Made by a program: the position numbers and the translations under genes. A model generated the notes under the pieces. It was not told the DNA's origin. It did not search any database and saw only the letters and a program-made list of their open reading frames with translations. Positions 1 to 7,186 of a stretch of 64,000 nucleotides of DNA are shown here, piece by piece. Position 1 is the first letter of the stretch. Every line of letters starts with the position of its first letter. Location: assembly GCA_046297695.1 (NCBI GenBank), contig JBKBHF010000008.1:1-64000 (forward strand), read 5' to 3'. This stretch comes from Permianibacter sp046297695. Lineage in GTDB: Bacteria > Pseudomonadota > Gammaproteobacteria > Enterobacterales > Permianibacteraceae.

Positions 1-1
1 G

Positions 2-445
2 GGTCGGACACAGCTGATCAACCTGTTCGAGCTCGATCCCGAGCGCCGCCTGGTCGACCTGCCCGGCTATGGCTACGCCGCCGTCTCGCACGACATGCGT
101 GACACCTGGCAACGAGCGCTGGCCGACTACCTCAAGGCCCGGCAATGCCTGCGCGGCATCGTGCTGCTGATGGATATCCGCCACCCGCTGACCGAGCACG
201 ATCGCTTGCTGCTGGAGTTGGCCGACGCCGCCGGCAAACCGGTGCACATGCTGCTGACCAAAGCCGACAAACTCGCCTTCGGCGCCCGCAAAAATGCCCT
301 GCTCGGTTTGCAACGCGAACTGCGCGGCGACCCGCGCTACAGCGCGCAACTTTTCTCGGCCACCGAGAACATTGGCATGGATGAATTGAAGGCGAAAATG
401 GATGAGTGGTTTGAGGTGAATGAGCCGGCAACTGACGCCGAATGA
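2..445 (+). CDS. engB: Ribosome biogenesis GTP-binding protein EngB/YsxC, 5'-truncated by window edge
   Basis: The window opens inside this gene; reading from base 2 gives an uninterrupted frame to the TGA at 443-445 (147 residues of roughly 200). Visible GTPase signatures are the end of the G1 region (GRTQLIN), G3 DLPGYGYA, G4 LLTKADKL and the G5-like FSATENIGMDEL. EngB/YsxC/YihA is a TRAFAC GTPase needed for assembly of the large ribosomal subunit. The gene converges on polA, as in enterobacteria and Pseudomonas, but about 2.8 kb of accessory sequence separates them here. The start codon and P-loop lie outside the window. Confidence 0.95.
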   Translation, partial: GRTQLINLFELDPERRLVDLPGYGYAAVSHDMRDTWQRALADYLKARQCLRGIVLLMDIRHPLTEHDRLLLELADAAGKPVHMLLTKADKLAFGARKNALLGLQRELRGDPRYSAQLFSATENIGMDELKAKMDEWFEVNEPATDAE

Positions 446-451
446 TTCTCA

Positions 452-685
452 CTCCCTCCCCCTTGATGGGGGAGGGTTGGGGAGAGGGTGAATCTCTCCG
501 CCAAATCGCCGCTTGATTTCTCGACACAAACATCCGGCGCATCAAGATGCGCCCTACACTCGCTGATATCGAACAGTTGTGCCCCCTCTCCCTTGAGGGG
601 AGAAGGCTGGGGTTAGGGTGAGTCTTTCCGCCGCATCTCTGCCTGATTTTTTCGCAGAAGCATCCGACGCGCTGAGATGCGCCCC
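452..685. repeat. Two tandem ~104-bp G/C-rich palindromic repeat units
   Basis: Two diverged copies of one unit lie at 452-554 and 582-685. Each opens with a CCCTC..TTGA..GAGGG palindrome followed by GGGTGA. Each then has a TCTcTCCGCC stretch and a TTGATTTcTCG-like stretch, and ends in CATCCG.CGC followed by AGATGCGCCC. Related palindromes recur at 2763-2962, 6472-6502, about 6592-6716 and 7042-7080, always between genes. They resemble REP/BIME-type extragenic palindromes. No REP-associated tyrosine transposase is present in the window. Confidence 0.8.
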
Positions 686-721
686 CAAATTTCCCGAAAT
701 CTGTGGGTGAAGGAGATGTAT

Positions 722-1315
722 GTGGCAACCCTATGCACCTACATTCTGACTAAAGACACAGGTCTTGCGCCCAATCCGTTTTGGGGATGGTGCACGCTTT
801 CTGTGTGCACTCCAAATAGGCAAGGTGCCATACTGGGTGCCAATGATTGGATAGCTGGTTTCTCACCGCGTAAAGATGGTCACCGATTAATCTATGCAAT
901 GAAAATTGCGGAGCGGGTTCATCTGAATAGCTATTTTCACGATCCAAGATTTGCATCAAAAAAGCCAGACTTGAACGGTGATTGGCGACAGCGCTGTGGC
1001 GACAATTTCTATAGCCAAGACAGCGATGGTCGATGGCGTCAGCACAGAAATCGTTACCACCTTGGCACATCCTATCTGTCCAAAGACACTCGCCGCCCGT
1101 TTGCTTTTGTGTCCCAGCAGTATTGGTATTTTGGTGATGCAGCCTTGTCCGTTCCTGAAGATCTCTTGTCGCTGATCGGTGAGCGTGGAATCCGGACAAA
1201 AAACAGCCCTGAGTTGGTCCACAAGTTCATCGCTTGGGTTCAGCAACATGAGCCAGGCATCAACGGCTACCCGAGTCACAACCCTGATCTTGGAGTTAGG
1301 CGCGGTAAAGCTTAG
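722..1315 (+). CDS. Nmad2-type (nucleotide modification associated domain 2) protein
   Basis: This 197-residue protein resembles the Nmad2 family. The resemblance lies in an N-terminal TKDTGLAPNPFWGWCTL block, then GANDWIAGF, LIYAMKIAE, a YFHDPRF-type segment and CGDNFY. Iyer, Aravind and colleagues described Nmad domains from contextual association with nucleic-acid base-modification genes; the biochemical role is not established. Start: an AAGGAG at 711-715 abuts the ATG at 716, leaving no spacing, whereas the in-frame GTG at 722 has a 6-nt spacer, so GTG 722 is preferred. The gene stands alone between engB and a phospholipase-like gene with no modification, restriction or phage gene beside it, suggesting a solitary acquired gene. 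Family assignment is from remembered motifs, not a search. Confidence 0.7.
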   Translation: MATLCTYILTKDTGLAPNPFWGWCTLSVCTPNRQGAILGANDWIAGFSPRKDGHRLIYAMKIAERVHLNSYFHDPRFASKKPDLNGDWRQRCGDNFYSQDSDGRWRQHRNRYHLGTSYLSKDTRRPFAFVSQQYWYFGDAALSVPEDLLSLIGERGIRTKNSPELVHKFIAWVQQHEPGINGYPSHNPDLGVRRGKA

Positions 1316-1466
1316 GCCAGCGGTTCGATTGACTCAGCAAACGGCCTTATTCGCACCATAGTCACAAATCTCTGCTAAGGTTGGACCAGCTCACCTCCGC
1401 AGTCTGGTTGTAGGGAGCCCAAAACCCACAACCAAGACCTCATCACCAAACCCGCGGAGGGGACTT

Positions 1467-2744
1467 ATGTTCCGGAGACTGCTATTGGCCATGGCGGCGT
1501 TGGCTGCCAGCCAACTCAGCCATGCCACCGATGTCGATGACTATCAGAACCACTGGATCCACAAGGCGCTGAGCTACCAGCGCCAGCTTGACCAGACCAT
1601 GCCGCTGGCTCAAGCCACCTTCCTCGCTACCCACAACTCCTACAACTCCTCGCGCTACAGCACCGCCGGCAGCTATTGGGACCCGAACCAGTCGCGCAGC
1701 ATCCACGAGCAGCTGCGGCTGGATATCCGGGCGTTGGAGTTCGATGTCCATTCCTACTTCTCGATGCAGGGTTGGCCCTGGCAATGGCGCAATGAACTGC
1801 TGCTCTGCCATGGTCAGGACAATCACGTCGGCTGCAGCACCTTCGACCGCAAATTCCAGGACGGCTTGAACGAGATCCGCAGCTGGCTCAGCGCCAGCGA
1901 AAACCACAACGAGCTCTTGCTGCTCTACATCGAAGACCACATCAACGGCGGCGATTACGGCAAGGCCATCAGCCAGTTGCAGAACACGCTCGGCCAGTGG
2001 ATCTACCGACCGAGCGGCGGCGGTTGCCGCGGCATTCCGATGCAGCTCAGCAAGGCCGATATCCTCGCCAGCGGCAAGCGCGTGATTGTCATGAGTGACG
2101 GCTGTGAGAACGCCGACTGGGCGACCTGGGTGCACGGCGGCGTTGGTAATCATTTGAGCGGTTACCCGACTGGCAGCATTGCCGAACTCGGTGGCTACCC
2201 GCATTGCTCGGCGCAGCGCTTCACGCGCGACTTTTACAACAACCACCTGATCCGGTTTCAGGAAGACCTGACCACGTTGACCGATATCTTCGGTAACCCC
2301 GGCCAACCGGTCACGCCGGCTACGCTGCGCACGCTGCTGCAATGCGGCGTCAACATTCCCGGCATGGACAAGCTGACGCCGTTCGACGGGCGGCTGGAAG
2401 CGGCGGTCTGGAGCTGGAACGGCGGCGAGCCAAACAACTGGAACAACGCCGAACACTGTGCCGAGCATCTGAGCAATCGCCGCTTTAATGATGTCGACTG
2501 CAACCGCAACTATCCGTTTGCCTGCCGCGATGCCAACCACAATTGGTACATCACCTGGAGCACCGGCGCCTGGACCGGTGGCGAGCAGGCTTGCGCGCTC
2601 GAAACCGGTGGTGTTTACCAGTTCGCAACGCCGTTCAGCAGTTACGACAACGAGCAGTTGAATGGCGCGAAGGTGTTGCGTGGTGTCGGCACGGTCTGGC
2701 TCAAATACAACGACCGTGTGCAGGAAGGGGTTTGGCAGCCGTAG
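1467..2744 (+). CDS. Secreted PI-PLC-like phosphodiesterase with C-terminal C-type-lectin-like domain
   Basis: The 425-residue product has a signal peptide (about 1-20, MFRRLLLAMAALAASQLSHA). Residues about 48-300 look like a PI-PLC X-type TIM barrel. ATHNSYN supplies His56, LDIRALEFDVH the acidic/Arg cluster near 86-93, and LLLCHG the second His (115), matching the two-histidine acid/base pair of bacterial phosphatidylinositol phosphodiesterases. From about 314 it changes to C-type-lectin-like sequence: WSWNGGEPNNW, then CAEH, FNDVDC and FACR at 354, including an EPN motif that in animal lectins binds mannose-type sugars with Ca2+. The remaining tail (GEQAC...GVGTVWLKYND) resembles a second, partial lectin unit. 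Predicted to be exported and to cleave a phosphodiester substrate while bound to glycans. Substrate is unknown. Confidence 0.75.
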   Translation: MFRRLLLAMAALAASQLSHATDVDDYQNHWIHKALSYQRQLDQTMPLAQATFLATHNSYNSSRYSTAGSYWDPNQSRSIHEQLRLDIRALEFDVHSYFSMQGWPWQWRNELLLCHGQDNHVGCSTFDRKFQDGLNEIRSWLSASENHNELLLLYIEDHINGGDYGKAISQLQNTLGQWIYRPSGGGCRGIPMQLSKADILASGKRVIVMSDGCENADWATWVHGGVGNHLSGYPTGSIAELGGYPHCSAQRFTRDFYNNHLIRFQEDLTTLTDIFGNPGQPVTPATLRTLLQCGVNIPGMDKLTPFDGRLEAAVWSWNGGEPNNWNNAEHCAEHLSNRRFNDVDCNRNYPFACRDANHNWYITWSTGAWTGGEQACALETGGVYQFATPFSSYDNEQLNGAKVLRGVGTVWLKYNDRVQEGVWQP

Positions 2745-2762
2745 CGCATGCCGATGTGTGTT

Positions 2763-2962
2763 GATCCCCCTCCTTCCCAAGGAGGGGCTAGGGGTGGTTG
2801 CGGAGGTGAGAATCGAGTAGTTCGTTTTGATGCATTGGGAGCGTGCCGCGCCGAACCACCCCCTCTCCCCAACCCCTCCCCCGCAAGGGGGGAGGGGCTA
2901 AGAATCGGCAAGGTGTTTTGGCTTTCTCTCCCCTTGTGGGAGAGGACTGAGGAGAGGGGGGT
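2763..2962. repeat. Cluster of three G/C-rich palindromic intergenic repeats
   Basis: Three CCCTCC/GGAGGG palindromes at about 2763-2798, 2857-2901 and 2925-2962 belong to the same family as the units at 452-685. They begin just after the phospholipase-like gene and may form its 3' boundary or a transcription stop. Open frames across them (for example 2748-3170) reflect the low stop-codon density of such repeats and are not called as genes. Confidence 0.75.
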
Positions 2963-3041
2963 TCGCAGAAAATGCGCGGTGCAGCCAGCAAAGAAGGCGT
3001 TCGCGAATCGAGTTGAAACCCGCGGCCGCGAAACCACCCCA

Positions 3042-3079
3042 GAAAAAATAACCCCGGCAGCGGAGGGGGCTAGCCGGGG
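3042..3079 (-). terminator. Rho-independent terminator of the sRNA candidate / polA transcript
   Basis: On the minus strand, CCCCGGC and GCCGGGG (3052-3058 and 3073-3079) form a 7-bp stem with a 14-nt loop, followed by TTATTTTTT (3042-3050). It would end both polA read-through and the small RNA. Confidence 0.75.
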
Positions 3080-3163
3080 CAGCGCGGACCGGCTTGGGGT
3101 AACCGACCCGAAGATCCCGCGTATGGAGGGAGGCGGGAGAGCACACATCATGTGCGCTCGGCA
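3042..3163 (-). ncRNA. Candidate Spot 42/ErsA-position small RNA downstream of polA
   Basis: On the minus strand just beyond the polA stop is a compact sRNA-like layout of about 120 nt. A 9-bp stem-loop (3139-3159, GAGCGCACA/TGTGTGCTC, one G-U pair) is followed by a pyrimidine-rich single-stranded stretch complementary to 3122-3138. A CGCGGG-type hairpin comes next, then a rho-independent terminator (3042-3079). The polA-engB gap is where Spot 42 lies in enterobacteria and ErsA in Pseudomonas. The CU-rich stretch could pair with Shine-Dalgarno regions, as reported for ErsA. Position and architecture are seen; homology is inferred. Confidence 0.55.
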
Positions 3164-3165
3164 GT

Positions 3166-3193
3166 TATGACACTACAGCCGGGCATTTGGTTC
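3166..3193 (-). promoter_or_regulatory. Possible extracytoplasmic-sigma (AlgU/RpoE-like) promoter of the sRNA
   Basis: On the minus strand GAACCA (about 3188-3193) is followed after 17 nt by TCATA (3166-3170), a few bases before the predicted RNA start near 3163. This loosely resembles the GAACTT-N16/17-TCTGA pattern of RpoE/AlgU promoters; ErsA is AlgU-dependent in Pseudomonas aeruginosa. A sigma-70 reading (CTGACA ... TAGTGT) is also possible. Evidence is weak. Confidence 0.3.
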
Positions 3194-3251
3194 TGTCAGG
3201 CAGTGTAAGAAAGTGTGATCGCGGCGGGTGAACTTTCACGCTCCCGATGAC

Positions 3252-6029
3252 TCAATGCGCCTCATCCCAATTCGCGCCGGTGCCGACATCGACTACCAGA
3301 GGCACTGCCAGTTCCGCGGCACCACTCATCAGTGCGCGCAATTTCTCTCTGACATGCTCAACCGCACCCTGCTCGACTTCCAGCACCAGTTCGTCGTGCA
3401 CTTGCAGCAGCATTCTTGCCGGTACGCTTTCCTTCAATAACCAATCGTCCACAGCGATCATTGCCCGCTTGACGATGTCGGCGGCCGTGCCTTGCATCGG
3501 CGCGTTGATCGCGACACGCTCGGCGCCTTTGCGGCGGGCCTGGTTCGATGCCTTGATCTCCGGCAGATACAGGCGGCGACCAAACAGCGTTTCGACATAG
3601 CCCATTTGCCGCGCCTGTTCGCGGATCTCGTTCATGTACTGCTCGACGCCGGGGTAACGGGCGAAATAGCGGTTCATGTAGTGCTGCGCTTCTTCGCGGC
3701 CGACATCGATCTGGCGGGCGAGACCAAACGCCGACATGCCGTAAATCAAGCCGAAGTTGATCGCCTTGGCACGCCGGCGCATTTCCGAACTGACCTCTTC
3801 GGGTGCCACTTCAAAAATCTCGGCGGCGGTGGCGCGGTGTACGTCCTGGCCGTTTTTGAACGCGGTGGTCAGGCCCGGATCGTTCGACAGATGCGCCATG
3901 ATCCGCAATTCAATCTGCGAATAGTCGGCTGCCATCAGCACATGGCCTTTCGGCGCGATAAACGCCTGCCGGATCTTGCGACCTTCCTCGGTGCGGATCG
4001 GAATGTTTTGCACGTTGGGATCGGTAGATGACAGGCGACCGGTCGCGGCGCCGGTCTGGTTGAACGAGGTATGGACGCGGCCGGTCTTCGGATTGACCAG
4101 CTCCGGCAGCTTGTCGGTGTAAGTGGATTTCAGTTTCGAGAACTGCCGGTGTTCCAGAATCAGTTTCGGCAGTGGGTAATCGAGCGCCAGCTCTTCCAGT
4201 ACTTCTTCATTGGTCGATGGCGCGCCGGTCGGCGTTTTCTGCAGCACCGGCAGCTTCATTTCCTCAAAGAAGATCTGGCCGAGCTGTTTCGGTGAGCCGA
4301 GGTTGAACGAGCGGCCGGCGAGTTCAAATGCTTCCTGTTCGATCTCGGCAATGCGCTTGGCCATTTCATGGCTTTGCTGACGCAGCTTTTGTGCGTCGAT
4401 CAACACGCCGTGCCGCTCCATCCGCGCCAATACCGGCACCAGCGGCATTTCGATATCGGTGAACACACCACGCAGACGCGCTTCTTTTTGCAGCCGCGGC
4501 CATTGCTGCAGGTGCAGCTTGAAAGTGACGTCGGCATCTTCCGCGGCATAGGTGCTGGCGGTCTGCACGTCGACCTGGTTGAAGGTCAGCTGATCCTTGC
4601 CTTTGCCGGCAATCTCGGTAAACGAAATGGTCTGGTGGCCGAGCAGCTTCAGTGACAGCGTATCCATGTCATGACGGGTGCCGGCGGCGTCGAGCACATA
4701 GCTTTCCAGCATGGTGTCGTAGCCGAGCCCGCGCAGCGTGATGCCGTAATTGGCCAGCACTTTCAGATCGTATTTGATGTTGTGGCCGATCTTCTGTTTG
4801 CGCTCGTCTTCCAGCAACGGTTTCAGTGCGTTCAACACATCCTTGCGGTCGAGCTGCTTTGGTGCGCCGAGATAATCATGCGCCAGCGGGATATAGCAGG
4901 CGCGGCCATCACTGAGCGCGAACGAGACGCCAACAATCTCGGCCACCATTTCATCAAGGCTGGTGGTTTCGCTGTCGTAGGCAAACAGTTCAGCGTCGTT
5001 CAGCCAACCGAGCCATCGATCAAGGTCGGCTTGCGTGCTGATGGTTTCGTAGCGACTGCGGTCGATGTCAACGCTGGGTGTTGCGTCAGCGGCAGCATCG
5101 CTCGGCTCGACCGCATTCTTGGCGGCGGGTTTGTTAGCGCTCTTGCCGGCGCCAGATTTGCCGAAAGCCGATTCGCCGGCGAGAATTTCTTTCAGCCAGG
5201 TTTTGAACTCGAGCTCGGCATAGAGCTGGTGCAGCTTGTCAGTGTCTGGGGCTTTTGGTTTCAGATCATCAAAATCAAAAGGCAGTTCGCAATCGCATTT
5301 GATGGTGGCCAGCGCCTTCGACAAGGGCAACTGGTCGGCGACGGCACGCAGATTCTCACCGGCCTTGCCTTTGACTTCAGCGGCGCGCGCCAGCACGGCG
5401 TCGAACGAGCCGAATTCCTGGATCCATTTCGCCGCGGTTTTCGGCCCGACACCGGGCACGCCCGGAATGTTGTCGACGCTGTCGCCCATCAACGCCAGGT
5501 AATCGACAATGCGTTCCGGCGGCACGCCGAATTTCTCGATGACTTCCGGTACGCCCATCACGGTGTCGGTCATCGAGTTGGCGATTTTCACCTTGTCGGT
5601 GACCAGCTGGGCCATGTCCTTGTCGGAGGTGGAAATCAGTACATCGAGCCCGCGCGCTTCGGCGTGACGCGCCAACGTGCCGATCACGTCATCCGCTTCC
5701 ACGCCGTTTTCCATCACCAGCGGCAACCCGAGCGCCTTGATCAGTTCATGCAGCGGGGCGATCTGGCTGCGCAGCTCGTCCGGCATCGGCGGCCGGTTGG
5801 CTTTGTATTGCGGGTACAGGTCGTCGCGGAAGGTCTTGCCGCTGGCGTCGAACACCACGGCGATATGCTCGGGCTGATACTGCTGCATCAGCTTTTTCAG
5901 CATCGCGACCACGCCATAAGCGGCGCCGGTCGGATTGCCCTTGCTGTTGGTCAGCGGCGGCAGCGCATGAAAGGCGCGGAACAAATAGGACGATCCGTCG
6001 ACAAGGATCAAAGGCGACTGGCTGTTCAT
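3252..6029 (-). CDS. polA: DNA polymerase I
   Basis: The 925-residue product has all three Pol I domains. The N-terminal 5'-3' exonuclease begins PLILVDGSSYLFRAFHA and contains GVEADDVIGTLA and GDSVDNIPGVPGVGPKTA. The 3'-5' proofreading domain shows YDSETTSLDEM with its acidic metal ligands, so proofreading looks intact. The polymerase domain includes ADYSQIELRIMAHLS, RRRAKAINFGLIYGMS and QVHDELVLEV. It fills Okazaki-fragment gaps and repair tracts. The ATG at 6027-6029 aligns with the E. coli start; an in-frame TTG six codons upstream (6047) is less likely. It is divergent from the DUF2782 gene, a pairing also seen in Pseudomonas. Confidence 0.97.
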   Translation of the reverse strand: MNSQSPLILVDGSSYLFRAFHALPPLTNSKGNPTGAAYGVVAMLKKLMQQYQPEHIAVVFDASGKTFRDDLYPQYKANRPPMPDELRSQIAPLHELIKALGLPLVMENGVEADDVIGTLARHAEARGLDVLISTSDKDMAQLVTDKVKIANSMTDTVMGVPEVIEKFGVPPERIVDYLALMGDSVDNIPGVPGVGPKTAAKWIQEFGSFDAVLARAAEVKGKAGENLRAVADQLPLSKALATIKCDCELPFDFDDLKPKAPDTDKLHQLYAELEFKTWLKEILAGESAFGKSGAGKSANKPAAKNAVEPSDAAADATPSVDIDRSRYETISTQADLDRWLGWLNDAELFAYDSETTSLDEMVAEIVGVSFALSDGRACYIPLAHDYLGAPKQLDRKDVLNALKPLLEDERKQKIGHNIKYDLKVLANYGITLRGLGYDTMLESYVLDAAGTRHDMDTLSLKLLGHQTISFTEIAGKGKDQLTFNQVDVQTASTYAAEDADVTFKLHLQQWPRLQKEARLRGVFTDIEMPLVPVLARMERHGVLIDAQKLRQQSHEMAKRIAEIEQEAFELAGRSFNLGSPKQLGQIFFEEMKLPVLQKTPTGAPSTNEEVLEELALDYPLPKLILEHRQFSKLKSTYTDKLPELVNPKTGRVHTSFNQTGAATGRLSSTDPNVQNIPIRTEEGRKIRQAFIAPKGHVLMAADYSQIELRIMAHLSNDPGLTTAFKNGQDVHRATAAEIFEVAPEEVSSEMRRRAKAINFGLIYGMSAFGLARQIDVGREEAQHYMNRYFARYPGVEQYMNEIREQARQMGYVETLFGRRLYLPEIKASNQARRKGAERVAINAPMQGTAADIVKRAMIAVDDWLLKESVPARMLLQVHDELVLEVEQGAVEHVREKLRALMSGAAELAVPLVVDVGTGANWDEAH

Positions 6030-6081
6030 GGGCGCAGACTGGGTCAATAATCAAAGCCGACAGTGTAAAGGAGTTGCCGCC

Positions 6082-6402
6082 ATGCGCCTCGTTCTCGGTT
6101 TCAGTCTGGTTTGTCTTGCGAACGCCGTACTGGCGGCAGATCAGGTTGAAAAACAACCGGTGCAGGAGCGGCCGGTGGTCAGCCCCGGCAACACCATCGA
6201 ACCCAGCGTGCGGCTGCGGCCCGATGACGGCGCCACCATCAAGGAATGGGTCAAGAACGGCAAAGTGGTCGCCGTCCGCGTGGAACCGAAAGGCGCTCCT
6301 GCCTATTACCTGGTCGACATGAATGGTGACGGCCTGTTCGAGCCCGGCCCCGACTTTGGCGACGACGGCATGGTCGCGCAGTGGGTGTTGTTCCGGTTCT
6401 AG
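6082..6402 (+). CDS. DUF2782 family small exported protein
   Basis: A 106-residue protein with a signal peptide ending about residue 19 (LVCLANAVLAA) and a compact mature domain ending YYLVDMNGDGLFEPG and QWVLFRF, typical of DUF2782. The start is set by AAAGGAG at 6067-6073 ahead of ATG 6082; an upstream in-frame start at 6028 would overlap polA and lacks a ribosome site. The family is unstudied but lies beside polA in Pseudomonas-type genomes. Periplasmic location is inferred from the signal peptide. Confidence 0.85.
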   Translation: MRLVLGFSLVCLANAVLAADQVEKQPVQERPVVSPGNTIEPSVRLRPDDGATIKEWVKNGKVVAVRVEPKGAPAYYLVDMNGDGLFEPGPDFGDDGMVAQWVLFRF

Positions 6403-6471
6403 TGGTGGGCTTTGGAAAAAGCGGTGGTTTGGCCCGAATAGCGGCCACCGATTCGACCAAAGGATTTCAGC

Positions 6472-6502
6472 CTCTCCCCAGCCCTCCCCCTCAAGGGGGA
6501 GG
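6472..6502. repeat. G/C-rich palindromic repeat
   Basis: The palindrome CCCTCCCCCTCAAGGGGGAGGG with its flanking CTCTCCCCAG belongs to the same intergenic family as 452-685. Confidence 0.7.
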
Positions 6503-6591
6503 GAATTGTACGGCACGTATCTGTGGGTTCTTTTGAGCTCACACCCTTCAGGCTCTTGGCTCAACCAGCCGCAGTTCAGTGAACCATTGCG

Positions 6592-6716
6592 GTTGGTCCC
6601 CTCTGCCTTGAGGGGGCGAGACGGTACTTAACGAAGCGGAGCTTCGTTCCGTCGCAGCGCCACGAGTCAGCGAGTGGCTGGGGCGCGGAGCGGGGCTAGG
6701 GTGGGCTGTCAGCCAA
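6592..6716. repeat. Composite palindromic repeat
   Basis: A repeat of the same family (CCCCTCTGCCTTGAGGGGGCGAG at its left, GGGGCTAGGGTGGG at its right) is split by an internal hairpin, AACGAAGC-GGA-GCTTCGTT, around 6629-6650. It looks like one repeat element inserted into another, or a longer variant of it. Confidence 0.55.
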
Positions 6717-6765
6717 GGCAGTCGCCTGCCATTCGAACCCCACCCAAAAACACCCCCCAAAAAAG

Positions 6766-6796
6766 TTATGCACATACCCACAGTTTCTGTGGATAA
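6766..6796. promoter_or_regulatory. DnaA-box-like pair in AT-richer spacer
   Basis: TTATGCACA (6766-6774) and TGTGGATAA (6788-6796, a perfect reverse-strand DnaA box) flank the palindrome CCACAG-TTT-CTGTGG (6778-6792). AT-rich sequence follows near 6870-6905. Two boxes are too few to call an origin. A DnaA-binding regulatory site is possible. Confidence 0.35.
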
Positions 6797-7041
6797 AATC
6801 GTGGAGAAAGCGGGGGCCAAATGTGGGACCATGTTCACAACTGTTTGATGGTCAGCGCGCAATTCGCCATTAATCCTTTAAAAACAATAAATTAAAACGC
6901 TCTCTTCAATCTCCGCTTGAGTATCCATTTATAACTGCATGCTTTTTGTGCTGTGCAAAAAACCGCAATGTTCCACGCCAAAACCGGCGAAAAACCGGCC
7001 TAAATCTGCCTGTCCCCCTGCTGGCTGCATTTTCAAAGCAC

Positions 7042-7080
7042 CTTCCCCTCGATGGGGGAGGGGTTGGGGAGAGGGTGATT
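7042..7080. repeat. G/C-rich palindromic repeat upstream of recQ
   Basis: TTCCCCTCGATGGGGGAGG followed by GGTTGGGGAGAGGGTGA is nearly the same unit as at 452-490. It lies about 105 bp before recQ. The rest of 6403-7186 has no recognisable gene. Confidence 0.75.
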
Positions 7081-7186
7081 TCCCCGCCTTGAATCGCCAA
7101 GCCAACTCCTTCGCCACTTTCCTAACACGCCTTTCCGCCAGAAAGTCATTCCCCTACCCGGCCCCGGCGGGCAGAATCGCCGCCGT

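Noticed and set aside
2748..3170. 140-codon frame over the palindromic repeats
   Set aside because: Low stop density of G/C-rich repeats; residues (PPPLPNPSPARGEG) are those of translated REP-like palindromes.
6766..6905. Replication origin candidate
   Set aside because: Only two DnaA boxes and modest AT richness, with no dnaA, gidA or rpmH beside it, so not called as oriC.
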